The notes under the pieces: generated by a model
What the model was told of the DNA's origin: nothing
Database searches by the model: none
Seen by the model: the letters and a program-made list of their open reading frames with translations, nothing else
Assembly: GCF_023073415.1 (NCBI RefSeq)
Contig: NZ_JADPJL010000077.1
Span: forward strand, 1 to 64,000
Length of the DNA: 64,000 bases
Direction of reading: 5' to 3'
Source of the DNA: Bradyrhizobium sp. 190
GTDB lineage: Bacteria > Pseudomonadota > Alphaproteobacteria > Rhizobiales > Xanthobacteraceae
Shown here: one piece after another, positions 44,538 through 53,236 of the stretch
Layout: the number at the start of each line of letters is the position of its first letter
Numbering within the stretch: position 1 is the first letter of the stretch
Position numbers and translations under genes: made by a program

Positions 44538-45623
44538 ATGGTGCAACAGCCAGCGCACTCGATCATTGCCGAATTGGAAGACGCGGTCAGAGGCGGTTCA
44601 TCTGCCCGCCGGGTGGAAACCCTGCGGCAGGTTACCGACCTCTTTCTCAACGACGGAGAACGCCTCAGCGACGACCAGGTCAAGGTCTTCGACGACGTGC
44701 TCTGCCTCCTGATCGCACGTGTCGAAACGCGGGCCAAAGCCGAGCTCTCCAAACGGCTGGCGCCGCTCGACTACGCGCCGTTCGAGGTGATTCAGCATTT
44801 GGCCTGGGACGACGAGATCGAGGTTGCCGGCAGCGTGCTTGCAAATTCCAGCCGGCTCGGGACCGACGTGCTGGTCGAGATCGCCAGCAGCAAGGGGCAG
44901 GATCACCTGCTCGCCATTTCCGGCCGGCCCAATTTGCCCGCGGCGGTGACCGACGTCATCGTCGATCGCGGCGAAAACCAGGTGATCCGCAAACTGGCCA
45001 ACAATGCCGGCGCGCAGTTCTCCGAGGGAGGCTATTCCAACATCGTCGCCCGCGCCTTCGCCGACGACGAACTGGTCGAGATTCTCGGCCTTCGCGGCGA
45101 TTTGCCGGAAAATTGCATGCGCGATCTGCTGCGCCGCGCCAAGGACGCGGTCCGCGCCCGCCTGCTGGCCATCGCGCCGCCCGCGCTTCAGGAAGAGATC
45201 AAGAAGGTCTTGAACATAATCGCCCGCGAGGCGCCGCCTCCGGGGCGGAGCTTCGGCGTCGCCGAGGAGTACGTGAAGCTGATGAAGGGGCTGAACGAGC
45301 TGGACGACGCGGCGGTCTATAGTTTCGCCGAATCGAAAAAGTTCGACGAGGTCACGGTTGCGATCGCGGTTCTCAATGAGATGCCAATCGAAATGGTGGC
45401 CCGGCTGATGGAAGGCCCCCGCGCCGACCTCCTCCTCATTCCGTGCCGGTCGGCTCGCCTGAACTGGCCGACCGTCGAGTCGATCCTGCGCAACCGGCCG
45501 GTAATGCCTTCGGTCAACGAGCAGACGCTGGAGATCGCAGAGCGCGATTACCGGAAACTGTCGCTGGAGACGGCCCAGCGCACCGTGCGCTTCTGGCAGT
45601 TGCACAACAGGATCGAGAAGTAG
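44538..45623 (+). CDS. DUF2336 protein
   Basis: The 361-residue product is all-helical, with HEAT-like repeats through DUF2336: SIIAELEDAVRGG at the start, LAPLDYAPFEVIQHLAWDDE, LLAISGRPNLPAAVTDVIVD and ADDELVEILGLRGDLPENC. There is no signal peptide or membrane segment. DUF2336 is found mainly in alphaproteobacteria and its function is not established; it is often near regulatory or chemosensory genes, but none are here. It is a single transcription unit. Confidence 0.88.
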   Translation: MVQQPAHSIIAELEDAVRGGSSARRVETLRQVTDLFLNDGERLSDDQVKVFDDVLCLLIARVETRAKAELSKRLAPLDYAPFEVIQHLAWDDEIEVAGSVLANSSRLGTDVLVEIASSKGQDHLLAISGRPNLPAAVTDVIVDRGENQVIRKLANNAGAQFSEGGYSNIVARAFADDELVEILGLRGDLPENCMRDLLRRAKDAVRARLLAIAPPALQEEIKKVLNIIAREAPPPGRSFGVAEEYVKLMKGLNELDDAAVYSFAESKKFDEVTVAIAVLNEMPIEMVARLMEGPRADLLLIPCRSARLNWPTVESILRNRPVMPSVNEQTLEIAERDYRKLSLETAQRTVRFWQLHNRIEK

Positions 45624-46027
45624 CCGGCCCACCGACGTCTTCGACGGGGTCGACCTCGCCTCACTGCATGGGGAAACGGATACCCGGTCGCGCTGTTCGA
45701 CCGGCGACATCCGTTTCACGCACGGGGATGCAGATTAAGCAATCGCGCTTTGACTCGGTAAACGCTGACTTTTCCGTCGCTGATGTAGCTGTTGAATTGC
45801 TTCGCACCAAGAATGTGCATGAAGCGTCAGTTCTTCGTTTTGGCTCGGGCGGCGCACTCTGCGCGCCACGTTCAAGAATATAGTTGAGCCGTCAATTCTT
45901 CGAAGAAGCGGCGAGACCGCATTCGCGATCTCGCCGGAACGTAGCGTCGAGGGCTTAATTATTGGTATGTCGGTAACGCCGAACCTGCGCTTGGACTCTC
46001 TCGTGTCCCGGACGCGCTGCAGGAATT
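45624..46027. other. Intergenic region, no gene supported
   Basis: About 400 bases downstream of the DUF2336 gene. A minus-strand frame at 45735-46040 has a protein-like stretch but no ribosome site, and its start lies in a repeat. I do not accept it as a gene. Confidence 0.4.
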
Positions 46028-46119
46028 GTAGGGTGGGCAAAGGCGCTCTTGCGCCGTGCCCACCATTCTATGCACCGAGGCACCTGAATGGTGGGCACGC
46101 TGCGCTTTGCCCACCCTAC
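46028..46119. repeat. Palindromic repeat family A
   Basis: Begins GTAGGGTGGGCAAAGG and ends CTTTGCCCACCCTAC, with inner GTGCCCACCAT and inverse. It ends 16 bases before the ilvC stop (minus strand), that is, just 3' of ilvC. Confidence 0.9.
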
Positions 46120-46135
46120 GGCGATCGAGCCAGCC

Positions 46136-47155
46136 TCAGTTCTTGGTCTTGTCGACCAGCGCGCCCTTCTTGATCCACGGCATCATATCGCGGAGCTTCT
46201 CGCCGACTTCCTCGATCGGATGGGCGGCGAGCTTGGCGCGGGTCGCCTTGAACGAGGTCTGGTTGACCTTGTTCTCCAGCATCCAGTCGCGGGCGAACTT
46301 GCCGGACTGGATGTCGTTGAGAACCCGCTTCATCTCCTTCTTGGTCTCGTCGGTAACGATGCGCGGACCAGTGACGTACTCGCCGTATTCGGCGGTGTTG
46401 GAGATCGAGTAGTTCATGTTGGCGATGCCGCCTTCATAGATCAGGTCGACGATCAGCTTCACCTCGTGCAGGCACTCGAAATAGGCCATCTCGGGGGCGT
46501 AGCCGGCTTCCACCAGCGTCTCGAAGCCGCCCTTGATCAGCTCGACCAGGCCGCCGCAAAGCACCACCTGCTCGCCGAACAGGTCGGTCTCGCACTCTTC
46601 CTTGAACGAGGTCTCGATGATGCCGGCGCGGCCGCCGCCGATCGCCGAGGCATAGCTGAGGCCGAGGTCGTGGGCATTGCCGGAAACGTCCTTGGCGATC
46701 GCGATCAGGCAGGGCACGCCGCCGCCGCGCTGGTATTCCGAGCGGACGGTGTGGCCGGGGCCCTTCGGGGCGATCATCAGCACGTCGAGGTCGGCGCGCG
46801 GGTCGAGCAGGTTGAAATGGACGTTGAGGCCGTGCGCGAACACGAGCGCTGCGCCCTTCTTCATGTTGTCGTGCAGGTGCTCGCGGTAGATGTCGCCCTG
46901 CAGTTCGTCCGGGGTGAGCATCATGACGAGGTCGGCCCATTTGGCGGCTTCGGCGACTTCCATCACCTTGAAGCCGGCGGTTTCCGCCTTCTTGGCCGAG
47001 GCCGAGCCCTTGCGCAGCGCAATGGCGACTTCCTTGACGCCGGAATCCTTCAGGTTCAGCGCATGGGCATGGCCCTGGCTGCCATAGCCGACGATGACAA
47101 CCTTCTTGCCCTTGATCAGGTTCAGGTCGGCGTCGCGATCGTAATAAACACGCAT
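46136..47155 (-). CDS. ilvC: Ketol-acid reductoisomerase
   Basis: The 339-residue product is a class I enzyme. The NADPH fold shows VVIVGYGSQGHAHALNLKDS with the expected basic residues; catalytic acidic residues are in the C-terminal knotted helical domain (DLFGEQVVLCGGLVELIKGG). It isomerises and reduces acetolactate or acetohydroxybutyrate, step 2 of valine and isoleucine synthesis. The ATG is preceded by AAGGAAAC. It is last of the minus-strand ilv block, 145 bases after the LysE-type gene. Confidence 0.97.
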   Translation of the reverse strand: MRVYYDRDADLNLIKGKKVVIVGYGSQGHAHALNLKDSGVKEVAIALRKGSASAKKAETAGFKVMEVAEAAKWADLVMMLTPDELQGDIYREHLHDNMKKGAALVFAHGLNVHFNLLDPRADLDVLMIAPKGPGHTVRSEYQRGGGVPCLIAIAKDVSGNAHDLGLSYASAIGGGRAGIIETSFKEECETDLFGEQVVLCGGLVELIKGGFETLVEAGYAPEMAYFECLHEVKLIVDLIYEGGIANMNYSISNTAEYGEYVTGPRIVTDETKKEMKRVLNDIQSGKFARDWMLENKVNQTSFKATRAKLAAHPIEEVGEKLRDMMPWIKKGALVDKTKN

Positions 47156-47300
47156 GGTCGTTTCCTTAATCGATGGCCAAATCGGCCGGTTAATCAGGCA
47201 TTTGGGTGGATGTGACCGCCGGTCGCCCGTGAATTTCCGGCGTTGTCTAGAGCATTTTCCGCTTTCTGGGAAACCCGTTTATGCATGGCCCGGTGCGGCA

Positions 47301-47906
47301 TCATGCGTCCATGAAGACCGGATAGAGCGAGGCCAGCAGCAAGACCGCCATGACGATGTTGAAGGCCCGCACCGCCCGCCGGGAGGTCAGGACCGGCCGC
47401 AGCGCGGTGCCGAACAGGGCCCAGGCGGTGCAGGACAGGATGCCCAGGAGCAGGCTCAGCCCGACCTGGATCACGATGTTCCAGGGATAGGCGGCGATCG
47501 CCGCATAGGCGGTGATGGTGCCGATCACCATGACCCAGCCCTTGGCGTTGACCCACTGGAACATGGCCGCGCCCCAGAACGTCATCGGGCGGCCGCGGGC
47601 TTTGTCCTGCTCCGCCGAGGGCGGCTCGGAGATCGCGATCGCCCACGCCAGATAGACCAGATAGGCCACGCCGGCATATTTCAGGATGGTCTGCAAAATC
47701 GGATAGGCGATGAAGATGGTCCCGAGCCCGAGGCCAACCGCGCCGACCATGAAGGCGAAGCCGACCGTAATGCCCATGATGTGGGGGATGGTTGGGCGGA
47801 AGCCGTAGGTGAGCCCCGACGACAGCAGCATGATGTTGTTCGGCCCCGGCGTGAAAAACATCACCGTGGCGAACATGACGAAGGCGATCAGGAGCGAATG
47901 CGACAT
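47301..47906 (-). CDS. LysE/RhtB-family exporter
   Basis: The 201-residue product has six membrane segments and the LysE/RhtB landmark FTPGPNNIMLLSSGL near residue 20. The family exports amino acids such as homoserine, threonine, lysine or leucine. It lies six bases after the DMT exporter gene and before ilvC. The setting suggests export of a product or analogue of the branched-chain pathway; the substrate is inferred. Confidence 0.88.
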   Translation of the reverse strand: MSHSLLIAFVMFATVMFFTPGPNNIMLLSSGLTYGFRPTIPHIMGITVGFAFMVGAVGLGLGTIFIAYPILQTILKYAGVAYLVYLAWAIAISEPPSAEQDKARGRPMTFWGAAMFQWVNAKGWVMVIGTITAYAAIAAYPWNIVIQVGLSLLLGILSCTAWALFGTALRPVLTSRRAVRAFNIVMAVLLLASLYPVFMDA

Positions 47907-47912
47907 GGGGCC

Positions 47913-48818
47913 TCACGCGATCTTTGGCAGAACTTGTTTTTCTAAGGCCGAATCTTCTGAAGCCTTGGGCCGCTTCGACAGCAGCATGATAGCAATGCCG
48001 CCCACCACGGTGACCATCCCGGCCAGCCGCAGCAGTCCAAAGGTTTCGCCGAACACCACGCTGGAGGCGGCGGAACCGACGAACGGCACCAGCAGCGCGA
48101 ACGGCACCACCTGCGCCGCCGGGTAGTCCCGCAGCAGCCTTCCCCACAGCCAGTAGGCGATGCTGGTGGAGACGCCGCCGAGACCGATCATGCACAACAG
48201 GCCGGTCTGCGACATATGGGTCAGCGCATGCCAGGTCGGCTGCGGGCCGTTGCTGACCAGCGTCAGCGCCAACAACGGGACCGCGGCGACCAGGCACAGC
48301 CACGCGAACAGGTCGAACATCGGCACGCCCTGCGCACGCCGCAGCAGAAGATTGCCGGCCGCGAAGCTGAGCGGCGAGATCATCAGTATGGCGAAGGCAC
48401 TGACGCTGAAATCGTAACCGACGGTACCGCAGATCATCAGCAGGCCGACCGTGGCAACGCCGATGCCCACCGTCTGCCACGCACCCGGCCGCTCGCGGAA
48501 CAGCAGCGCGGCAAAGCCGATGGTGAACAGCGCCTGGCTCTGCACGATCACGCTGGAAAGGCCGACGGGAACGCCGTAGGCGATGGCAAAGGCTTGCGCC
48601 AGAAACTGGCCGAGGAACAGCGTGAAGCTGATCGAGGCCAGCACCGTCCATGAAACCTTCGGCCGCGCCACGAACAGGCAAGGCAAGGCGGCGATGGCAA
48701 AGCGCAGCGTCGTCATCAGTTCCGGCGAAAACTCGTTCAGCGCGATCCGGCTCGCGACAAAGGCAAGCCCCCAGATCACCGCTACCAGGACGGCGATGCA
48801 GACATCGGCCGGTTTCAT
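47913..48818 (-). CDS. EamA/DMT-family transporter
   Basis: The product is about 301 residues from the ATG at 48818; the longer frame reads through tandem repeats and is not used. Ten membrane segments in two EamA repeats are visible (ICIAVLVAVIWGLAFVASRI type start and GSAASSVVFGETFGLLRLAG near the end). DMT-family EamA proteins export amino acids or metabolites. It is in the exporter pair between the methyltransferase and LysE-type genes. Confidence 0.88.
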   Translation of the reverse strand: MKPADVCIAVLVAVIWGLAFVASRIALNEFSPELMTTLRFAIAALPCLFVARPKVSWTVLASISFTLFLGQFLAQAFAIAYGVPVGLSSVIVQSQALFTIGFAALLFRERPGAWQTVGIGVATVGLLMICGTVGYDFSVSAFAILMISPLSFAAGNLLLRRAQGVPMFDLFAWLCLVAAVPLLALTLVSNGPQPTWHALTHMSQTGLLCMIGLGGVSTSIAYWLWGRLLRDYPAAQVVPFALLVPFVGSAASSVVFGETFGLLRLAGMVTVVGGIAIMLLSKRPKASEDSALEKQVLPKIA

Positions 48819-48820
48819 TT

Positions 48821-48868
48821 TTTGGCTCTGTTGGTTCTTGGCTCTGTTGGTTTTCTTAGCTCTGTTGG
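48821..48868. repeat. Three tandem copies of GGCTCTGTTGG
   Basis: GGCTCTGTTGG lies at 48824-48834 and 48840-48850, and AGCTCTGTTGG at 48858-48868 (periods 16 and 18). The rightmost copy runs from the last codons of the methyltransferase across its stop (48856-48858); the others fill the gap to the EamA start. It looks like replication slippage. Confidence 0.8.
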
Positions 48869-49551
48869 TCCGGCTTTGGCTTGCGCAGGAGATAGGTGCC
48901 GTGGAGGGGCGCGTGATAGTCGACCGATTCCAGCGTGAAGCCGACATCGGTCAGCATGCGCTCGATCACCCAGCCGAAGGTCGAGTATTCGTCGCGCATA
49001 TGGGTGACCACGCCCTCGCGCTGGAAATCGTGGTTCTTGATGGTGAAATCGGCCCACTGCTCGACATCGCGCTCGGTGCCGTCGGGCATGCTGACGAACA
49101 CGATGTCGCGCAGGTAGAAATTGGCGCCGGGCTTCAGCGCCGCGTAGATTCTTGCCAGCGCCACCGCCTTCCAGAAATCCGGCAAATGATGCAGCGTGAA
49201 TTCGCTGACGATCAGGTCATACGAATTCGGCTGGTAGGCAAAGCTCAGCATGCCGGCCGGCTGGGTACGGATCGCCACCTTGCGGTCGCGGGCCTGGATG
49301 TTGGCAAGCGCCAGCATCGCAGGCGAAATGTCGATCGCATCGACTTCGGCGCCCAACAGCGCGGCCTCGCAGGCCAGCACGCCGTTGCCGCAGCCGATAT
49401 CGGCCAGCCGCCAGCCCTTCTGCACGCCGAGCATGGTCAGCGCCGCGCGGGCGCGGAGGTCGCTGTCGTCATGCCGGTCGTAGATCGAGGCGACCGCGGA
49501 ATCGAGCCCGAGCTGTCGCCTTTGATTGTAATACCAGTCCCGCGCCAGCAT
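48856..49551 (-). CDS. Class I SAM-dependent methyltransferase
   Basis: The 231-residue product has the Rossmann methyltransferase core: motif I is LADIGCGNGVLACEAALL, with the acidic residue after strand 2 in EVDAIDISPAML and motif IV in YDLIVSEFTLHHLPD. Substrate unknown; small-molecule type is most likely. It starts three bases after the ilvN stop, so it is translated in the ilv transcript. The C-terminal end overlaps the tandem repeat. Confidence 0.85.
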   Translation of the reverse strand: MLARDWYYNQRRQLGLDSAVASIYDRHDDSDLRARAALTMLGVQKGWRLADIGCGNGVLACEAALLGAEVDAIDISPAMLALANIQARDRKVAIRTQPAGMLSFAYQPNSYDLIVSEFTLHHLPDFWKAVALARIYAALKPGANFYLRDIVFVSMPDGTERDVEQWADFTIKNHDFQREGVVTHMRDEYSTFGWVIERMLTDVGFTLESVDYHAPLHGTYLLRKPKPDQQS

Positions 49552-49554
49552 GTT

Positions 49555-50097
49555 TCACATCCCCTCAGGCCCGCGCCCGATCGCGGCAACGCCGGTGCGC
49601 GACACTTCGACAAGGCCGAGCGGGCGCATCAGATCGATGAATTGACTGATTTTGGAAGAATTGCCTGTGATCTCGAACACAAAACTCTCGGTGGTGGCGT
49701 CGATCACGCGGGCGCGGAACGCATCCGCCAGCCGCAGCGCCTCGACGCGGTGGTCGCCGCCACCGCGCACCTTCACCATGGCGAGTTCCCGCTCGATGGA
49801 GCGGCCGGTGATCGTCATGTCGACGACGCGATAGATCGGCACCATGCGATCGAGCTGGTGCTTGATCTGCTCGATCACCATCGGCGTGCCCGTGGTGACG
49901 ATGGTGATGCGCGAGAGATGTTTCTGGCTTTCGGTTTCAGAGACCGTAAGGCTCTCGATGTTGTAGCCGCGGCCGGAGAACAGCCCGATCACGCGCGCGA
50001 GCACGCCCGGCTCGTTCTGCACCAGGACTGAGAGCGTGTGCGTCTCGTTGGGATCGTGGCGGTCTTCCAGGAAGTAGGCGGATGCGGGCTGGTTCAT
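49555..50097 (-). CDS. ilvN: Acetolactate synthase small subunit
   Basis: The product is 180 residues from the ATG at 50097 (GAGGGGACTTGAA upstream). The N-terminal ACT domain is HTLSVLVQNEPGVLARVIGL with SGRGYNIESLTVS, the valine-binding fold; a C-terminal domain follows. It activates the large subunit and gives feedback control by valine. Also called ilvH. A repeat separates it from the upstream dehydratase gene. Confidence 0.95.
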   Translation of the reverse strand: MNQPASAYFLEDRHDPNETHTLSVLVQNEPGVLARVIGLFSGRGYNIESLTVSETESQKHLSRITIVTTGTPMVIEQIKHQLDRMVPIYRVVDMTITGRSIERELAMVKVRGGGDHRVEALRLADAFRARVIDATTESFVFEITGNSSKISQFIDLMRPLGLVEVSRTGVAAIGRGPEGM

Positions 50098-50123
50098 TTC
50101 AAGTCCCCTCAACATTCTCAGTT

Positions 50124-50222
50124 GTCATGCCCGCGAAGGCGGGCATCCAGTAATCGCCGGCGCCTGAGATCAACGGACAGGCCGCGGCGTACTGGATCGT
50201 CCGGTCAAGCCGGACGATGACG
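50124..50222. repeat. Palindromic repeat family F (GTCATGCCCGCG)
   Basis: It starts GTCATGCCCGCGAAGGCGGG with CATCCAGTA, and ends GTACTGGAT with a short CCGG-TCAAG-CCGG hairpin and GACGATGACGG. It is 28 bases 3' of the threonine-dehydratase-like stop and 26 bases upstream of ilvN. Confidence 0.85.
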
Positions 50223-50250
50223 GCAAAATACTTGGCTGGCATTCGTGACA

Positions 50251-51237
50251 TCACGCCAATGCCCTTTCACCAACGGCGGTAGCATCCGTCCCGACCCATT
50301 TGCGGAACAGATCGAAATCGATATTACCGCCGCTCAGGATCAGGCCGCCGCGCTTGCCGGCGAGCTTTGCCTTCTCCTGCAGCGCGGCGGCGAGCGCAGC
50401 GGCGCCTGCGCCTTCGGCAAGATTGTGCGTATCGGTCCAGTAGGCGCGCACCGCCGCAGCGACCTCGTCGTCGGTAACTTGCACGATGCGCGAGGCGCCC
50501 TTGCGGATAACCGCGAGCGCCTCGGCAACGGGAACGCGGGTGGCCATGCCGTCGGCCAGCGTGTTGCTGGTCTCGGTAGTCACGACCGTGCCGGCCGCAA
50601 ACGACAGCGCGTAGGATGGCGCTTCGGTCGACTGCACGCCGACGATCTCTGTCTTCAGTCCAAGCAGATCGCGCGCCATGATGCAGCCGCAGATGCCTGA
50701 GCCCTGCCCAATCGGCACATAGAGCACGTCGAGGTCCGGCGCCGCGCGCAGCAATTCGAGCGCATAGGTCGCGACGCCGAGCACGAGGTCGGGATGGAAC
50801 GACGGCACCATATGAAGACCATCGAACTGGGCGCGGCGCGCGGCTTCTTCGGCTGCCGCCTGAAAGTCCTCGCCATGTTCGACCAACTCGGCGCCGAACG
50901 CGCACATGGCGCGGTTCTTCTCGACCGAATTTCCTTTCGGGACATAGATCACCGCGCGAACGCCATGACGGCCGGCGGCGAACGCAAGACTCTGCCCGTG
51001 ATTGCCGCGCGTGGCGGAAATGATTCCGGGTGTGTTCGCCCGCTCCCGCTTCAGCCGGTCGAGATAAACCAGCCCGCCGCGCACCTTGAAGGCGCCGATC
51101 GGCGTGTGGTTCTCATGCTTGACCACAACATCAGCGCCGAGCCGCTCGCTAAGCAGCGGCCAGGCATGCGCCGGTGTCGGCGGCACGGCCTGGCCGACGA
51201 TTTCGTGCGCGCGTTCGAGGTCCGTGAGGTCAAACAT
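50251..51237 (-). CDS. Threonine dehydratase-like PLP enzyme
   Basis: The 328-residue product has the fold-type II PLP signature, with Lys in KHENHTPIGAFKVRGGLV, the substrate loop ATRGNHGQS and the phosphate-binding GQGSGICG. It has no C-terminal ACT domain, so it is the short catabolic or biosynthetic type without allosteric tail. A related serine/threonine racemase activity cannot be excluded. It would turn threonine into 2-oxobutyrate, feeding the ilv enzymes beside it. It starts 14 bases after the ilvI stop and sits between ilvI and ilvN. Confidence 0.85.
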   Translation of the reverse strand: MFDLTDLERAHEIVGQAVPPTPAHAWPLLSERLGADVVVKHENHTPIGAFKVRGGLVYLDRLKRERANTPGIISATRGNHGQSLAFAAGRHGVRAVIYVPKGNSVEKNRAMCAFGAELVEHGEDFQAAAEEAARRAQFDGLHMVPSFHPDLVLGVATYALELLRAAPDLDVLYVPIGQGSGICGCIMARDLLGLKTEIVGVQSTEAPSYALSFAAGTVVTTETSNTLADGMATRVPVAEALAVIRKGASRIVQVTDDEVAAAVRAYWTDTHNLAEGAGAAALAAALQEKAKLAGKRGGLILSGGNIDFDLFRKWVGTDATAVGERALA

Positions 51238-51251
51238 TTGAATGCTTCACC

Positions 51252-53027
51252 TCACACCAGCGCCTTGCCGCCGGCGAAGGCGGCGGCGGTGGCTTCGTCG
51301 GTGGCTTCCACCGGCAGCAGCATTTCGTTATGCGCCTTGCCGGACGGAATCATCGGGAAGCAGTTTTCCAGTGCGGCGACGCGGCAATCGAACAGCACCG
51401 GGCGCTTGACCTTGATCATCTCCTTGAGCGCGCCGTCGAGATCGCCGGGCTTGATCGCCTGCAAACCGACGCAGCCGAACGCATCCGCGAGCTTGACAAA
51501 ATCCGGCAGCGCTTCGGAGTAGGAATGCGACAGCCGGTTGCCGTGCAGGAGCTGCTGCCACTGCCGCACCATGCCCATGTACTGGTTGTTCAGGATGAAG
51601 ATCTTGATCGGCAATTCATACTGAACGGCCGTCGACATCTCCTGCATCGTCATCTGCACCGAGGCGTCGCCCGCGATATCGATCACGAGGCTGTCGCGAT
51701 GCGCGACCTGCACGCCAAGCGCTGCCGGCAGGCCGTAGCCCATGGTGCCGAGACCGCCCGACGTCATCCAGCGGTGCGGCTCCTCGAACCCGAAGAACTG
51801 CGCCGCCCACATCTGGTGCTGCCCGACTTCGGTCGTGATGTAGGTGTCATGGCCGCGCGTCGCCTCGAACAGCTTCTGGATGGCGTATTGCGGCAGGATG
51901 ACGTCGTTGCTCTTCTTGTAGGCGAGCGAATTGCGCGCCCGCCAGGTGGCAATCTCCTGCCACCAGCTCTTGATGTCAGGCTTCTTCGCTTCGGCCGTGA
52001 ACACCTGCAGGAGGTCGCCCAGCACGTTGGCGGCATCGCCGATGATCGGCACGTCGACGCGGATGTTCTTGTTGATCGAGGACGGATCGATGTCGATGTG
52101 GATCTTCTTCGAGCCCGGCGAGAACGCGTCGGTGCGGCCGGTGATGCGGTCGTCGAAGCGCGCGCCGACGCACAGCATGACGTCGCAATCATGCATCGCC
52201 ATGTTGGACTCGTAGGTGCCGTGCATGCCGAGCATGCCCAGCCAGTTCTTGCCGGTCGCAGGATAGGCGCCGAGGCCCATCAGCGTCGAGGTGATCGGGA
52301 ATCCGGTGACGTCGACCAACTCGCGCAGGAGCTTCGACGCCTCGGGTCCGGAATTGATGACGCCGCCGCCGGAATAGATCACCGGCCGCTTGGCGGACGC
52401 CAATAGCGCCACCGCCTTGCGGATCTGCGCGGCATCGCCCTTGACCCGCGGCGTGTAGGAGACATGCACGTCGGACTTGCGCGGCGGATGATAGGTGCCG
52501 ACAGCGAACTGCACGTCCTTAGGGACATCGACCACGACCGGACCGGGACGGCCTGACGTCGCGACATAGAACGCCTCGTGCAGCACCTTGGCCAGGTCTT
52601 CGACGTCGCGCACGAGCCAGTTGTGCTTGGTGCAGGGACGTGTGATGCCGACGGTGTCGCATTCCTGGAACGCGTCATTGCCGATCAGATGCGTCGGCAC
52701 CTGTCCGGTGATGCAGACCACGGGAATCGAATCCATCAGCGCGTCCGTCAGCGGCGTCACCATGTTGGTGGCGCCGGGACCTGACGTCACCAGCACCACG
52801 CCGGGTTTGCCGGTCGAGCGCGCATAGCCTTCGGCGGCATGGCCGGCGCCCTGCTCGTGCCGCACCAGAATGTGCTCGACGTCGCTCTGCTGGAAAATCT
52901 CGTCATAGATCGGAAGCACCGCGCCGCCGGGATAGCCGAAGAGGTGCTGGACGCCATGATCGATGAGCGCGCGCACGATCATCGCGGCGCCGGTCATCTG
53001 GTTCGGATCGTGGCTCTTGTCGGTCAT
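51252..53027 (-). CDS. ilvI: Acetolactate synthase large subunit
   Basis: The 591-residue product is a ThDP-dependent AHAS. The catalytic Glu lies in HILVRHEQGAGHAAEGYA; the ThDP/Mg2+ site is GDASVQMTMQEM with NNQYMGMVRQWQ; the FAD region is central (residues 200-350). It joins two pyruvates, or pyruvate with 2-oxobutyrate. GGAG precedes the ATG. The 5' leader carries an attenuator (leader peptide and terminator, 53186-53302), so expression depends on supply of charged Ile/Leu/Val tRNAs. Also called ilvB. Confidence 0.97.
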   Translation of the reverse strand: MTDKSHDPNQMTGAAMIVRALIDHGVQHLFGYPGGAVLPIYDEIFQQSDVEHILVRHEQGAGHAAEGYARSTGKPGVVLVTSGPGATNMVTPLTDALMDSIPVVCITGQVPTHLIGNDAFQECDTVGITRPCTKHNWLVRDVEDLAKVLHEAFYVATSGRPGPVVVDVPKDVQFAVGTYHPPRKSDVHVSYTPRVKGDAAQIRKAVALLASAKRPVIYSGGGVINSGPEASKLLRELVDVTGFPITSTLMGLGAYPATGKNWLGMLGMHGTYESNMAMHDCDVMLCVGARFDDRITGRTDAFSPGSKKIHIDIDPSSINKNIRVDVPIIGDAANVLGDLLQVFTAEAKKPDIKSWWQEIATWRARNSLAYKKSNDVILPQYAIQKLFEATRGHDTYITTEVGQHQMWAAQFFGFEEPHRWMTSGGLGTMGYGLPAALGVQVAHRDSLVIDIAGDASVQMTMQEMSTAVQYELPIKIFILNNQYMGMVRQWQQLLHGNRLSHSYSEALPDFVKLADAFGCVGLQAIKPGDLDGALKEMIKVKRPVLFDCRVAALENCFPMIPSGKAHNEMLLPVEATDEATAAAFAGGKALV

Positions 53028-53077
53028 GGCTTGCTCCGGATGCGCTGCTGGCGCGGCTTTCTTCGGTTTCGAGTGCT

Positions 53078-53116
53078 AGAGCGAGATGACGTTTCTTCGA
53101 AACTTCATCTCGCTCT
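53078..53116. repeat. Inverted repeat (AGAGCGAGATGA) in ilvI leader
   Basis: AGAGCGAGATGA at 53078-53089 and its inverse TCATCTCGCTCT at 53105-53116 form a perfect 12-bp stem with a 15-base loop. It lies between the attenuator and the ilvI start. Confidence 0.8.
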
Positions 53117-53128
53117 ATCTTCTTGTTT

Positions 53129-53177
53129 GAGCATGATCTTTTCGGAAAACCGGTTCCCACTTTTCCGGATCATGCTT
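53129..53177. repeat. Palindromic repeat family E
   Basis: GAGCATGATC and the inverse GATCATGCTT flank CGGAAAACCGGTTCCCACTT. It is the same family as 23553. Here it lies inside the ilvI leader, beyond the terminator. Confidence 0.9.
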
Positions 53178-53185
53178 CAGGGAAT

Positions 53186-53208
53186 AAAAAAAGGGCCCGA
53201 GAGGCCCC
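53186..53208 (-). terminator. ilvI attenuator terminator
   Basis: On the minus strand GGGCC, a 5-base loop and GGCCC (53207-53193) are followed by seven T (53192-53186), a textbook intrinsic terminator. It lies 28 bases after the leader-peptide stop. Its 5' arm (plus coordinates 53203-53206) is shared with a competing pairing, GAGGCC (53201-53206 plus) with GGCCTC (53233-53238 plus), which overlaps the leader stop codon. Confidence 0.85.
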
Positions 53209-53236
53209 ATGCACACCGCCTGAATTTGGGATGGCC

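Noticed and set aside
45735..46040. 101-residue minus-strand frame
   Set aside because: It begins inside a repeat, has no ribosome-binding site and no recognised domain.
48821..48868. Possible CRISPR array
   Set aside because: Only three 11-bp units with 5-7 base gaps; no repeat-spacer pattern and no cas genes. No CRISPR array was seen anywhere in the window.
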